The notes: generated by a model not told the origin, from the letters alone. A stretch of 35,007 bases of DNA from an uncultured beta proteobacterium (GCA_903823025.1 CAIJRK010000045.1:1-35007); one strand, 5' to 3'. Positions 17,654 to 27,581 are shown, numbered from the stretch's first letter. Translations and numbers: made by a program.

Positions 17654-18283
17654 ATGATCAAACTTTTTGTTGGTCTTGGTAACCCCGGCCCCGACTACGA
17701 CTCTACCCGGCATAACGCGGGGTTCTGGTGGATAGATGAACTTGCGCGACTGTTAAAAGTGCCGTTGGTCATGGAAAAAAATTACTATGGTGTGCTGGGT
17801 AAAACGACCTGTAATGGACAGACCATCTGGCTTTTGAAACCTCAAACCTTCATGAATCTGAGCGGCAAGTCAGTCGCCACCCTTTCCCGTTTTTTCAAGA
17901 TTCAACCGCAAGAGATACTGGTCGCGCATGATGAGTTGGATATTATTCCCGGCGAAGCCAAACTTAAACTAGGCGGCAGTCATGCCGGGCACAACGGTTT
18001 GCGTGACATTCACGCCCAATTAGGAACAGATGCCTATTGGCGCCTGCGATTAGGCGTGGGCCATCCGGGCGTCAAGTCAGAAGTCATTAATTGGGTATTA
18101 AAAAAACCTTCGCTAGATCACCGAATCGCTATTGATCAAAGTATTGATCGCGCCTTGAAGGCTCTGCCGCATTTTTTGAGTGGTGATATGGATAAAGCCA
18201 CCATGCTGGTGCATACAAGCAAACCACCCAAACCCAAGTTACCCAAACCGTCTAAACCAGAAGACCTTCTCCCCCTGAATTGA
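17654..18283 (+). CDS. pth: Peptidyl-tRNA hydrolase
   Basis: Pth recycles tRNA by cleaving peptidyl-tRNAs that drop off the ribosome. The start ATG 17654 ([12 protein letters not shown]) matches the family; an upstream in-frame ATG at 17588 would run through the terminator and is rejected. The 209-residue product has catalytic His20, Asn68 (TFMNLSG), Asp93 (AHDELD) and Asn114 (HAGHNGL), the same numbering as the E. coli enzyme. It ends with a Pro/Lys-rich tail. It follows the rplY terminator, so it relies on read-through or on a promoter of its own, and it converges with the ferredoxin gene. Confidence 0.97.
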   Translation: MIKLFVGLGNPGPDYDSTRHNAGFWWIDELARLLKVPLVMEKNYYGVLGKTTCNGQTIWLLKPQTFMNLSGKSVATLSRFFKIQPQEILVAHDELDIIPGEAKLKLGGSHAGHNGLRDIHAQLGTDAYWRLRLGVGHPGVKSEVINWVLKKPSLDHRIAIDQSIDRALKALPHFLSGDMDKATMLVHTSKPPKPKLPKPSKPEDLLPLN

Positions 18284-18314
18284 AGCCCGACTGCACAGTC
18301 GTCCACCCGTTGAC

Positions 18315-19065
<751 letters not shown>

Positions 19066-19117
19066 TTTTTCCTACTTAACTATAAAAAGAACACCTCAAA
19101 CATGAACGACTCATTCA

Positions 19118-19140
19118 GGCCTTCATTTTGAACGAAGGCC
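19118..19140. promoter_or_regulatory. Small hairpin between coaD and uspA
   Basis: Arms GGCCTTC (19118-19124) and GAAGGCC (19134-19140) with a 9-nt loop. It lacks a T-run on the minus strand, so it is at best a weak terminator for coaD or a processing site. Confidence 0.3.
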
Positions 19141-19163
19141 ATTAAATTTATCGATGAGGCGTT

Positions 19164-19673
19164 TTAACCCCGTGGGGTTTGTGCCAATGTTTGCAATTTT
19201 TTGATTAACCGCTCGTTGACCAAGGGCGACACAAATTTATCAACTTCACCGCCTAACGAGGCGATTTCACGCACAAAAGTGCTGGAGATGAACTGGTACT
19301 TGTCGCTAGGTGTGAGAAACACGGTTTCCACGTGGGGCATCATGCTGCGGTTCATGCCAGCGAGCTGAAATTCATAGTCAAAGTCCGTCACAGCGCGCAA
19401 ACCACGCACCATGGCTTTGGCATTTTGAGCCACCACAAAGTCACGCAACAAGCCCGAAAAGCTTTCAACCTTGACTTGTGGGTAAGCTTGGGCAGCCTCC
19501 CGCGCCATGTCGATGCGCTCATCCAACGAGAACAAAGCTTTTTTATGGTAGCCCGCAGCAACAGCCACGATAACGCGGTCAAACAATTGCGTAGCGCGCC
19601 GAATCACGTCTTCGTGACCCAGAGTGATGGGGTCAAAAGTGCCGGGGTAAACGGCGATCACGTTATGAGCCAT
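19164..19673 (-). CDS. coaD: Phosphopantetheine adenylyltransferase
   Basis: CoaD joins 4'-phosphopantetheine and ATP to make dephospho-CoA, the fourth step of CoA synthesis. The 169-residue product has the nucleotidyltransferase motif [10 protein letters not shown] (11-20, with the catalytic His20), [19 protein letters not shown] (about 90-108) and the second signature [10 protein letters not shown] (about 128-137). An AGGAG-type Shine-Dalgarno lies just upstream of the ATG at 19673 (complement of TCTCCT at 19678-19683). It follows rsmD with a gap of 90 nt, the conserved rsmD-coaD order. Confidence 0.97.
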   Translation of the reverse strand: MAHNVIAVYPGTFDPITLGHEDVIRRATQLFDRVIVAVAAGYHKKALFSLDERIDMAREAAQAYPQVKVESFSGLLRDFVVAQNAKAMVRGLRAVTDFDYEFQLAGMNRSMMPHVETVFLTPSDKYQFISSTFVREIASLGGEVDKFVSPLVNERLIKKLQTLAQTPRG

Positions 19674-19763
19674 TTTTCTCCTGTGGGTTTAATGAAAAGG
19701 CAAGGGCATTTTGTTCGCAGAACTGCGCGCCCTATTTTGAATTATGCAGCGGGCGCAAACGCA

Positions 19764-20384
19764 CTACGCCAGACGCTGCAGCAAGTGGGCGTTAACGGCA
19801 CCCGCTTTCAAATGCCGATGGCATTTCAGGCCCACATCGGCAAGCTGCTCATCAGTCCACAAAACGGGCGCCTCCAGATAAACAAAACCATCTGTAGCGA
19901 TGGCCCGGCTGGCGGCTTGCAATGCGGCCTCAAACAAGACGGAATCAAACGGCGGATCCAGAAAAATGGCATCCATGCTGGCCGGATTTAGCTGCTTGAG
20001 AGCGGCGACCGCATCGCCACGCACCACTTGTGTTGCACTGGCTTGCAACTGGGTTTGAATACGCTTGAGTTGCGCCACCAAAGCGGTATCTTGCTCGACC
20101 AACGTCACCTCTTTGGCGCCGCGCGAAGCCGCTTCAAAACCGAGCACGCCAGTGCCCGCAAAGGCATCCATGCAACGCCAGCCGGTCATATCCTGGCCCA
20201 GCCAGTTGAACAAGGTTTCACGCACGCGATCAGGGGTAGGACGCAGACCGGGGCGGTCAGCCACTGCCAGTTTGGTGCGCTTCCATTGGCCGCCAATAAT
20301 GCGCACCTCGTGCGTTTGCGCTACGGCATGGCGAGGCACACGAGGCTTGCGGGGAAGTTCAGATTTCTTTTGTTTCATCGGCAA
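19764..20384 (-). CDS. rsmD: 16S rRNA (guanine966-N2)-methyltransferase RsmD
   Basis: RsmD methylates G966 of 16S rRNA using S-adenosylmethionine. The 206-residue product has the family block RIIGGQWKRTKL (28-39), RPTPDRVRETLFNWL (48-62), the SAM-binding loop DAFAGTGVLGFEAASRGA (73-90), the acidic residue in VEQD (96-99) and the catalytic motif DPPF (143-146). The N-terminus is basic (KQKKSELPRKPRVPRH), suited to RNA contact. It starts the rsmD-coaD pair. A 160-nt gap separates it from the protease genes; I see no clear terminator in it, only a long-loop inverted repeat around 20493-20534. Confidence 0.95.
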   Translation of the reverse strand: MPMKQKKSELPRKPRVPRHAVAQTHEVRIIGGQWKRTKLAVADRPGLRPTPDRVRETLFNWLGQDMTGWRCMDAFAGTGVLGFEAASRGAKEVTLVEQDTALVAQLKRIQTQLQASATQVVRGDAVAALKQLNPASMDAIFLDPPFDSVLFEAALQAASRAIATDGFVYLEAPVLWTDEQLADVGLKCHRHLKAGAVNAHLLQRLA

Positions 20385-20544
20385 AGCTTAACCCAAGCGA
20401 GGCCCGCCAAACGGGCAACTCCAGGGAATTCGTTGTCGCGATGAAAGCCTCTGAAATTTGCCGTTGCGCGCCCCTTTTTCCTCTTCTCGTTGAGGCGTTT
20501 CGGCAAACAAGTCAAGTGTGAATCAGCAACGACGAAACGCTCTT

Positions 20545-21930
20545 TTATTGGGCTGCTGGCGCGCCGCCCAGTACCACGGTCACCATCTTTTGCGGCTGCA
20601 GTTTGCGGGCAAAAGCGCCCTTGATGTCAGCGGCACTCACCTTGTTTATCTGCGCCGTCCAGGTGTCCAGATAGTCCAGCGGCAAATTGTTCCAGGCGAT
20701 GTTGGCGACGTTGTCAAGCAGCTTGCGGTTGCTGTCCACACGCAGGGCAAAGCCGCCAATCAGGTTGTCTTTGGCGGCTTTGAGTTCTGACGCAGTGGGG
20801 CCGTTGGCCACAAAGCCTGCCACCACATCGCGTGAGACTTGCACGGCCTGGCTGGCTTGGTCAGGCCGGGTTTGCAGTCCCAAGATGAAGGCGCCTGCGT
20901 GCAAGCCTGGTGCAAAGTAGCTGTAAACGCTGTAGCTCAAGCCGCGCTTTTCGCGGACTTCGTTCGTCAGGCGTGACACAAAACCACCACCGCCCAAAAT
21001 GTAGTTGCCCACCGTGAGGGCAAAATAATCCGGGTCGTCGCGCTTGTAGCCAGGCTGACCGATCAAGACATGGGCTTGCGCCGAGTCAAACGCAATGTGC
21101 TGCTCAACGGGCTTGTCCAGCGGCGCGACTTCCGCGACAGCGGGCAGTGGCAAACATGCGACAGGCGCGGCGGCATTTGAATTGGCATTCGCCAACAAAG
21201 GTGCAAACAACTGCGTCACCAACTCATCGGCTTGCGCGCGATTCACGGCCCCCACAATCGTCACTTTGGCGCGACACGGTTGAATCAGCGCGCGGTGCAT
21301 CGCCGCCATATCGGCCACGCTGATGCGGGCCAAAGTCGCCTCGGTCGCCTCAAAACCGTAAGGGTGCGAGCCATAAACCGCTGCATTGAAAGCGCGACCC
21401 GCCAAGGTCGCTGGACGGGTGTTGGCCTCTCTGATTGTGGCGTTCAAGGTTTCACGCTCGCGCTGCCAGACGGCAGGCGGGAACGCAGGCTGACCCAATT
21501 GGCGGGCGGCAAGTTGTATCGCTTTGGACAACAAATCAGGGTAGGTCAGCGAGCGCAATGAAAAGCTCAGGCGATCAGTGCTGGCGCTGGCACTGAAGCC
21601 CGCCCCCAAATCGGCCCAAGCTTCGCCTAAAGCGTTTTCATCCAGCGCGGGTTCGGTGCCATCTGCACTGACCAACACGCCCTTGCCCGTCATGTGGGCC
21701 ATCACGTCAGCCAGGCCAGCCTGAGCGGCGGGATCACGGCGACTGCCCGCGTCAAAATCAACTTGTACGTCCACCATAGGAATGGCGGGACTGGGCACCA
21801 GATACACCTGCACACCGGAGGCCTGCGTCCAATGCGTAATGGGAATGCCAGCGAATGCGGCGTTGATAGAAAAGAGGCCACTGGCCCCCAGAATCAAAAC
21901 GCGGTGGGCTATTTGTTTAATCATCAACAT
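20545..21930 (-). CDS. M16 family peptidase-like protein, catalytic site lost
   Basis: A 461-residue secreted or periplasmic protein with an N-terminal signal (hydrophobic to about residue 27, ending INAAFAG). It has the M16 fold, but the zinc motif HxxEH is replaced by DVMAHM (75-80), so it cannot bind zinc in the usual way. The C-terminal half keeps the substrate-contacting pattern NEVREKRGLSYSVYSYF (about 328-344), typical of the non-catalytic partner in paired M16B peptidases. It begins 10 nt after the catalytic paralogue, so the two are co-transcribed and probably form a heterodimer. Confidence 0.9.
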   Translation of the reverse strand: MLMIKQIAHRVLILGASGLFSINAAFAGIPITHWTQASGVQVYLVPSPAIPMVDVQVDFDAGSRRDPAAQAGLADVMAHMTGKGVLVSADGTEPALDENALGEAWADLGAGFSASASTDRLSFSLRSLTYPDLLSKAIQLAARQLGQPAFPPAVWQRERETLNATIREANTRPATLAGRAFNAAVYGSHPYGFEATEATLARISVADMAAMHRALIQPCRAKVTIVGAVNRAQADELVTQLFAPLLANANSNAAAPVACLPLPAVAEVAPLDKPVEQHIAFDSAQAHVLIGQPGYKRDDPDYFALTVGNYILGGGGFVSRLTNEVREKRGLSYSVYSYFAPGLHAGAFILGLQTRPDQASQAVQVSRDVVAGFVANGPTASELKAAKDNLIGGFALRVDSNRKLLDNVANIAWNNLPLDYLDTWTAQINKVSAADIKGAFARKLQPQKMVTVVLGGAPAAQ

Positions 21931-21940
21931 GGTTTAACTT

Positions 21941-23365
21941 TCAATGCCGCGCGCCAACCGGGGCGGTGCGGGGCTTGCGGGTTTTGTCCAGGGGCTGCGG
22001 CTGCAACACGGCGACGGTGAGCTGGTCGTCACCAAAATACTTGAGGGCCACAGCCTTGACCTGATCAGCGGTAATGGCGCGCAAACGGGTAATCAGTTGC
22101 TCGTTGGCATTCAGCGGCAAACCTTGCACCCAGTTGCTGCCTAGCTCTTGCGCCTGATTAAACACGGAGTCGAGTTTAAAAACCTCGCTGGCAACCCATT
22201 GGGTTTTAACGCGGTTAAGTTCAGCCTCGGTGACACCGTCCCGGGCAATCAGCGCTATTTGTGCACGCAGAGCCTGCTCAACCTGTGCCGCGGTCTTGCC
22301 TTGCGCGGGCACACCTTCCAACATAAATAACTGTGGCCCGCGACCCCATAAACCGTTGTAAGACCCGGCGCTGTCAGCCACCCGGTTGTCGCCTTGGGTC
22401 AACGCCCGTTCCAGTCGGGCGCCGCTGTAGCCGTCCAGCACGGCTGACAGCACGGTCAGCGACAGGGCGTCATCGTCGCTTGACTGAGTGGGCGTGCCAG
22501 TGGCGGTTTTGCCCAGCAACTGAAAGGCCGGCACTTTGAATGCCAGAGCGACATAAGCCTGTTCGGCGGGGGCCTTGAAATCCAGCCGCCGAATGCCGAC
22601 TTGCGCCGGTTCTTCACGCGGCTTGCGCACCGGCACAGCGTGGGCGGGCACGGGGCCGTAGTATTTTTCAGCCAGACGACGCACTTGCGCCACATCCACG
22701 TCACCGGCGACAACCACCACCGCATTGGCGGGAACATACCAGCGCCGATAAAAACTGCGGGCATCGGCAGGCGTCATCGCCTCCAAATCGCTCATCCAAC
22801 CCACAATGGGGCGCCGATACGGCGACGCCACAAAAACGGCGGCGTTCATGGCCTCATGAACCAGCGCGCGCGGGTTGTCTTCAGTACGAAGGCGACGCTC
22901 TTCTTTGACCACTTCCAGCTCTTTGACAAACTCTGCATCCGCCCATTGGTTGTTGGCAAACCGGTCAGCTTCAAGCTTCATCACGTCTTCGAGTCGATTG
23001 GCGGGAATCTGCTGGTAATACCCGGTGTAATCCTTGCCGGTAAAGGCGTTTTCACGCCCGCCCAGCGCTGCCACCCGGCGCGAAAATTCGCCCGGTTTGA
23101 CCTTGGGCGTGCCTTTGAACATCATGTGTTCCAGCACATGCGCCACGCCTGAAGTGCCGTCCACTTCGTCCATGGAGCCAACCCGAACCCACAGCATATG
23201 AACCGCTGTAGGCGCGCGTCGATCCGGTTTGACGATAACCGTCAGTCCGTTGGACAAGGTGAATTGCTCAATTTGAGGGGATGTTTGCGCGTGGGCACCG
23301 CTGCTAAGCAGCAGACCCACAACAAAGGAATAAAGAGGCAGTAGGCGTGGCATAGGTCTTTTCAT
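21941..23365 (-). CDS. M16 family zinc peptidase, catalytic
   Basis: A 474-residue exported metallopeptidase (pitrilysin / processing peptidase-like, M16B). The signal peptide ends GAHAQ at about residue 27. The inverted zinc motif H76-x2-E79-H80 (VAHVLEHMMFKG) is followed 76 residues later by E156 (VVKEERR), the third zinc ligand, so it should be active. It precedes the degenerate paralogue by 10 nt. The natural substrate in bacteria is unknown; periplasmic peptide clearance is the usual idea. The start at 23365 lies inside a perfect inverted repeat; the next ATG (23353, fifth codon) is outside the core stem and could serve instead. Confidence 0.93.
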   Translation of the reverse strand: MKRPMPRLLPLYSFVVGLLLSSGAHAQTSPQIEQFTLSNGLTVIVKPDRRAPTAVHMLWVRVGSMDEVDGTSGVAHVLEHMMFKGTPKVKPGEFSRRVAALGGRENAFTGKDYTGYYQQIPANRLEDVMKLEADRFANNQWADAEFVKELEVVKEERRLRTEDNPRALVHEAMNAAVFVASPYRRPIVGWMSDLEAMTPADARSFYRRWYVPANAVVVVAGDVDVAQVRRLAEKYYGPVPAHAVPVRKPREEPAQVGIRRLDFKAPAEQAYVALAFKVPAFQLLGKTATGTPTQSSDDDALSLTVLSAVLDGYSGARLERALTQGDNRVADSAGSYNGLWGRGPQLFMLEGVPAQGKTAAQVEQALRAQIALIARDGVTEAELNRVKTQWVASEVFKLDSVFNQAQELGSNWVQGLPLNANEQLITRLRAITADQVKAVALKYFGDDQLTVAVLQPQPLDKTRKPRTAPVGARH

Positions 23366-23386
23366 AGAATGATGTGATTCTATGAA
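23361..23386. promoter_or_regulatory. Perfect inverted repeat between M16 peptidase and ftsY
   Basis: Arms TTCATAGAAT (23361-23370) and ATTCTATGAA (23377-23386) around a 6-nt centre. As DNA it could be an operator shared by two divergent genes. As RNA on the minus strand, the second arm contains the peptidase start codon, so the ATG would be base-paired; on the plus strand the stem ends 8 nt before the ftsY ATG, where a ribosome-binding site should be. Confidence 0.6.
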
Positions 23387-23394
23387 GCCATCAA

Positions 23395-24477
23395 ATGTTC
23401 AGTTTTTTTAAAAAGAAATCTCCCCCCCCTATTGCTCCCGCTATTTCAGCGACGCCTGCCGTGCCTAAACCTGTTATTGCGCCAGCGGCGCCCGCCAGCG
23501 CGGGCCACGTTGGCTCGCTGATTGGCCGGGCGCTGGTCACGCCAATTGACATTCCGCTGCCCAGCGCCGTGCCGCCGGAACGACAAAAATGGCTGGCCAA
23601 ACTCAAATCAGGTTTGGGCAAGACCGCCTCCAGCATTTCAGCGGTGTTTGTCGGCAATCAGATCAACGAAGCACTTTATGAAGACCTGGAAAGCGCCTTG
23701 CTCATGGCCGATGCAGGCGTGTCGGCCACGGAGTTCCTGATTAAGGAGTTGCGCCGCAAAGTGCGTGACAGCGGCATCACGCACCCGGTCGCGCTCAAAA
23801 ATCTTTTAATCACGACGCTGACTCAGTTGCTTCAGCCGCTGGAAAAAACCATGGTGATCGGGCAATTCAAGCCGACCGTCATCATGGTGGCGGGCGTCAA
23901 TGGCGCGGGTAAAACCACCACCATTGGCAAGCTCACGCAACATCTGTCTAACCAAGGCGCCTCCGTGCTGCTGGCCGCTGCGGACACTTTTCGAGCGGCA
24001 GCCCGTGAGCAATTGAGCGTATGGGCCGAACGGACCACCGTAGACATCATCAGCCAAGAAGGCGGCGACCCGGCGGCAGTCAGCTTTGATGCGGTCAGCG
24101 CAGGCAAGGCACGCGGCAAAGATGTGGTGCTGGTGGACACGGCGGGGCGTCTGCCCACGCAGTTGCACTTAATGGAAGAACTGAAAAAAATCAAACGGGT
24201 GGTGCAAAAAGCCGATGCCACCGCCCCCCATGAAGTGCTGCTGGTGATTGACGGCAACACCGGGCAAAACGCGCTCGCCCAAGTTCGCGCTTTTGATGAC
24301 GCGCTGCAACTCACCGGCCTGATCATCACCAAGCTGGACGGCACAGCCAAAGGCGGCGTGCTGGCCGCGATTGCGCGAGATCGCCCCGTGCCGGTGTACT
24401 TTATTGGCGTCGGCGAGAAACTCGAAGACCTGCAAACCTTTAATGCCAGAGAGTTTGCGCAGGCGTTGTTGTCATGA
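23395..24477 (+). CDS. ftsY: Signal recognition particle receptor FtsY
   Basis: FtsY is the membrane-associated SRP receptor GTPase that docks ribosome-nascent chain-SRP complexes at the Sec translocon. The 360-residue product starts MFSFFKKK, then a short Pro/Ala-rich region in place of the long acidic A domain of E. coli. The N domain (about 65-150) is followed by the G domain with G1 GVNGAGKTTT (167-176), DTFRAAAREQL (197-207), G3 DTAGR (248-252), G4 TKLDG (312-316) and the closing IGVGEKLEDLQTF. No Shine-Dalgarno is obvious. It overlaps ynjB by four bases (ATGA). Confidence 0.97.
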   Translation: MFSFFKKKSPPPIAPAISATPAVPKPVIAPAAPASAGHVGSLIGRALVTPIDIPLPSAVPPERQKWLAKLKSGLGKTASSISAVFVGNQINEALYEDLESALLMADAGVSATEFLIKELRRKVRDSGITHPVALKNLLITTLTQLLQPLEKTMVIGQFKPTVIMVAGVNGAGKTTTIGKLTQHLSNQGASVLLAAADTFRAAAREQLSVWAERTTVDIISQEGGDPAAVSFDAVSAGKARGKDVVLVDTAGRLPTQLHLMEELKKIKRVVQKADATAPHEVLLVIDGNTGQNALAQVRAFDDALQLTGLIITKLDGTAKGGVLAAIARDRPVPVYFIGVGEKLEDLQTFNAREFAQALLS

Positions 24478-25682
24478 ACACGCCCCTCTCACGCCGCCAA
24501 GCCATTGCGATTTTGGGTGCCAGCTTGGGCACACCTTTACTCGCCCAAACGGAGAATGCCTGGCCCTCGCTCGCCGAAAAGGCGCGGGGGCAAACTGTGT
24601 ATTTCAATGCGTGGGCGGGCAGCCAGAACATCAATGCTTATATCCAGTGGACCGCCGTCGAAGTGCAAAAGCGCTTTGGCGTTCAACTGCAACACGTCAA
24701 AATTGCAGATATTTCAGAGGCCATCAAGCGGGTGCGCACTGAAAAATCAGCGGGCAAGTTGACGAACGGCACGGTCGATATGGTCTGGATCAACGGCGAA
24801 AACTTTGCCGCGATGAAGCGCGAGAAGTTGCTGTTTGGCCCGTTTGCCGAACGCTTGCCTAACTTTGCTTATGTCGATGTGTTGGGCAAACCCACCACCC
24901 GCATCGATTTTTCCGAGCCGGTTGACGGTATGGAAGCGCCTTGGGGCATGGCACAACTCACCTTCTTTGCAGACCGACTGCGCGTGCCCAACCCGCCACG
25001 CAGCATGGCCGAGTTGCTCGTCTTTGCCAAAGCCAACCCCGGGCGCGTCACCTATCCGCGTCTGCCCGACTTTCATGGTGCTACCTTGGTCAAACAAGCG
25101 TTGCTGGAAGTCAATGCCGACCGCCGCGCCCTGGACCAAACCGTCACCCCCGAGGCGTTTGCCAAAGCCACGGCCCCGCTGTGGGTCTATCTGGACGCGC
25201 TGCACCCTCACCTGTGGCGCGCAGGTCGGCAATTTCCGCAAAATGCTGCCGCCATGCGCCAAATGATGGCCGATGGTGAACTGCTGCTGGCTTTCACCTT
25301 CAACCCCAATGAAGCCGCTAACGAGATCGCGGCCAACCGGCTGGCTAAAAGCGTCGTCAGCTACCAGTTCAGCCAAGGCACGATTGGCAACACCCACTTT
25401 TTGGCGATTCCGTTCAACGCCCGCGCCAAAGAAGGCGCGCAGGTCGTGATCAATTTCTTGCTCAGCTCCGAGGCGCAAGCGCGCAAAGCCGACATTACCC
25501 AATGGGGCGACCCAACCGTACTCGCCATGAATAAATTGTCGCCCCTAGAGCGCGCCCGCTTTGCCGCCACAGTCTTGCCGGGCCAAGTCGAAAAAGTGAT
25601 GGCCACCCTGCCCGAACCGCATGGAAGTTGGGTCAACCCGCTGACCCAAACATGGCTTGAACGCTACGGTCAGTCGCGCTGA
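24474..25682 (+). CDS. ynjB: YnjB-like ABC transporter substrate-binding protein
   Basis: A 402-residue periplasmic solute-binding protein that should deliver a solute to the YnjC/YnjD importer; the substrate is not known. The N-terminus MNTPLSRRQAIAILGASLG carries a twin-arginine-like SRRQAIA followed by a short hydrophobic stretch ending LLAQ, so export may be by Tat. The mature part begins QTVYFNAWAGSQNINAYIQW and contains TVDMVWINGENFAAMKREKLL, which are typical of YnjB. Its ATG overlaps the ftsY stop (ATGA at 24474-24477), so its translation is tied to ftsY. The permease and ATPase partners are 3 kb and 8 kb downstream rather than adjacent. Confidence 0.88.
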   Translation: MNTPLSRRQAIAILGASLGTPLLAQTENAWPSLAEKARGQTVYFNAWAGSQNINAYIQWTAVEVQKRFGVQLQHVKIADISEAIKRVRTEKSAGKLTNGTVDMVWINGENFAAMKREKLLFGPFAERLPNFAYVDVLGKPTTRIDFSEPVDGMEAPWGMAQLTFFADRLRVPNPPRSMAELLVFAKANPGRVTYPRLPDFHGATLVKQALLEVNADRRALDQTVTPEAFAKATAPLWVYLDALHPHLWRAGRQFPQNAAAMRQMMADGELLLAFTFNPNEAANEIAANRLAKSVVSYQFSQGTIGNTHFLAIPFNARAKEGAQVVINFLLSSEAQARKADITQWGDPTVLAMNKLSPLERARFAATVLPGQVEKVMATLPEPHGSWVNPLTQTWLERYGQSR

Positions 25683-25723
25683 AATTAGACCTTTCACGCG
25701 AGCCTCAAGGTAAACTTCGCGCC

Positions 25724-26758
25724 ATGCCGGAACTCGTTCACAAACTTGCTGATTTGACTGCCCTTCGCGATCGGGATGCGCTCGACATGGCTTTGGTACG
25801 GGCCATCAATGAGCTGCTGCTGCCGCAAACCGTGGCCATCTGCCGGGTTGTGGGAGAAGATGGCCAGGAGCACTGGCTGACCTGTGCGCAATTGCACGCA
25901 CATCAACTAACCCCCACCTTCGACTCGGCCTGGTCCAAGCTGGACTGGTTGCCCCGGTTGTCCGAGCACCCTTTGCGTGTGCAAGCCCTCGCCGCACGGC
26001 AACTGGTGCAAACCCGCAACGCCCATGCGTGCTTGACCATTTTTCCGTTAACGGGCAACCCCGGCTCCATCGGCGTGCTGGAGATTGGCAGCGATGAGCC
26101 ACTGTCCAAAGAAACCTGCCGACTGGTCAGCGGTGTGTTACGGCTCTACCTCAACTTTCAAAGCGTGCTGGACTATGGCGAACGCGACGCCCTGACCGAC
26201 TTGCTCAACCGCAAGACATTTGACGGCGCCTTTCTCAAAGCCACGCTGGAGCAGTCCCTGGCGGTCAAAACGGCGCAAGACGATCGCCGCGACATCACCT
26301 GCACCGGCAGTTATTGGCTGGCCATGATTGACATCGACCATTTCAAGCGGGTCAATGACAATTTTGGTCACCTGATTGGTGATGAAGTCTTGCTGCTGCT
26401 GGCGCAACTGATGCGGGCGTCTTTTCGCTTTCACGACCAGCTTTATCGCTTTGGTGGTGAAGAGTTTGTTGTGCTCATGCGCTGCAACAGCGAGCTGGAA
26501 GCGGCCAGCGCCTTGGAGCGACTCAGAGTCGCCACCGAAACACATCTTTTTCCGCAAGTAGGCTGCATCACCATCAGCACCGGATTTTCTGAAATCAAAC
26601 CCGGCGACACGCCCAGCGGCGCCTTTGAGCGCGCCGACAAAGCTGTTTACTATGCCAAAGCGCATGGCCGAAACCAAGTGTGCAGCTATGCCGCCCTGGT
26701 CGCCAGCGGTGAACTCATTGACCACACGGCCAACATGGGCGACATGGAACTTTTTTAA
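25724..26758 (+). CDS. Diguanylate cyclase with GAF-like sensor region
   Basis: A 344-residue soluble protein likely to make c-di-GMP from two GTP. Residues about 15-145 form a GAF-like input region (AINELLLPQTVAICRVVGE and ACLTIFPLTGNPGSIGVLEIG). The GGDEF domain starts at RDALTDLLNRKTF (154-166), has MIDIDHFKRVNDNFGHLIGDEVL (201-223) and an intact active-site loop GGEEF (244-248). An inhibitory I-site RFHD (235-238) lies five residues before it, so product inhibition is expected. It follows ynjB by 41 nt and interrupts the ynj gene set. Confidence 0.93.
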   Translation: MPELVHKLADLTALRDRDALDMALVRAINELLLPQTVAICRVVGEDGQEHWLTCAQLHAHQLTPTFDSAWSKLDWLPRLSEHPLRVQALAARQLVQTRNAHACLTIFPLTGNPGSIGVLEIGSDEPLSKETCRLVSGVLRLYLNFQSVLDYGERDALTDLLNRKTFDGAFLKATLEQSLAVKTAQDDRRDITCTGSYWLAMIDIDHFKRVNDNFGHLIGDEVLLLLAQLMRASFRFHDQLYRFGGEEFVVLMRCNSELEAASALERLRVATETHLFPQVGCITISTGFSEIKPGDTPSGAFERADKAVYYAKAHGRNQVCSYAALVASGELIDHTANMGDMELF

Positions 26759-26885
26759 GCGGCATGGGGGCTGGCAGTTCGCGGTGCACACCAAGAGTTC
26801 AAAATAACGCCTGTTAAAATTTTTTGCCCTTGCCCGACGTGACACGCAGCCAGCCGACGCGGCGCTGCCCCAACCCATTAATGTT

Positions 26886-27581
26886 ATGAACACACGCCTC
26901 CCCTCTATTGAAATTGAAAGCGCCGCCTTAGCTGGTGAACCCACCGCCGCCGTCATTTGGCTGCACGGCCTGGGCGCCGACGGCAATGACTTTGCAGGCT
27001 TGGTGCCCGAGCTGGACTTGAGCGCTTGCCCACCTATTCGCTTCATTTTTCCGCACGCACCCACCTTGCCGGTCACGCTGAATGGAGGCTACGTCATGCC
27101 CGCGTGGTACGACATTTTTGGTGCTGATCTGATCAGTCGTCAAGATGCAGCAGGAATTCATCAATCAGCGCGTGCGATTGATGCGCTCATTCAGCATGAA
27201 ATAGCGCGTGGCATTCCTTGCCACCGCATCGTGCTGGCGGGCTTCTCGCAAGGCAGTGCGATGGCCTTGCACACCGGCTTGCGCTTTCCTCAGCGGCTGG
27301 CGGGCATCATGGCTTTGTCCGGGTATTTGCCGCTGGCCGACACCTTAATTGGAGAGCGCGCACCCGCTAACGCCCACACGCCCATCTTCATGGCCCACGG
27401 CAGCATGGACCCGGTGGTCGTGCCCGCCCGGGGCGAAGCCTCGCGCGACCTCCTGAGCCAACTCGGTTATCCGGTGCAATGGCACAGCTACCCGATGCAG
27501 CACAGTGTGCATCCGCGTGAAGTGGCTGATATTTCAGTCTTTTTGGCAGACGTCCTGGGCCAAGGCAACCGTGCAGCCTGA
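26886..27581 (+). CDS. Carboxylesterase / phospholipase-like alpha/beta hydrolase
   Basis: A 231-residue cytoplasmic serine hydrolase of the Abhydrolase_2 (EstB/acyl-protein thioesterase-like) family. WLHGLGADGNDF (25-36) gives the oxyanion region, PAWYDIFG (72-79) is diagnostic, and the triad is S121 in GFSQG (119-123), D175 and H206. The family hydrolyses short-chain esters or lysophospholipids; the real substrate is unknown. The 127-nt gap before it contains an AT-rich TGTTAAAAT (26812-26820) that could be a -10 element, although no matching -35 is seen. Its end overlaps the probable GTG start of the yegD-like gene. Confidence 0.92.
   Translation: MNTRLPSIEIESAALAGEPTAAVIWLHGLGADGNDFAGLVPELDLSACPPIRFIFPHAPTLPVTLNGGYVMPAWYDIFGADLISRQDAAGIHQSARAIDALIQHEIARGIPCHRIVLAGFSQGSAMALHTGLRFPQRLAGIMALSGYLPLADTLIGERAPANAHTPIFMAHGSMDPVVVPARGEASRDLLSQLGYPVQWHSYPMQHSVHPREVADISVFLADVLGQGNRAA

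Noticed and set aside
24747..25502. 251-codon antisense ORF inside ynjB
   Set aside because: Shadow frame; ynjB on the plus strand carries the family motifs.
26138..27076. 312-codon antisense ORF across the GGDEF gene and the esterase start
   Set aside because: It spans two clearly coding plus-strand genes and their gap, with no recognisable domain or ribosome-binding site.
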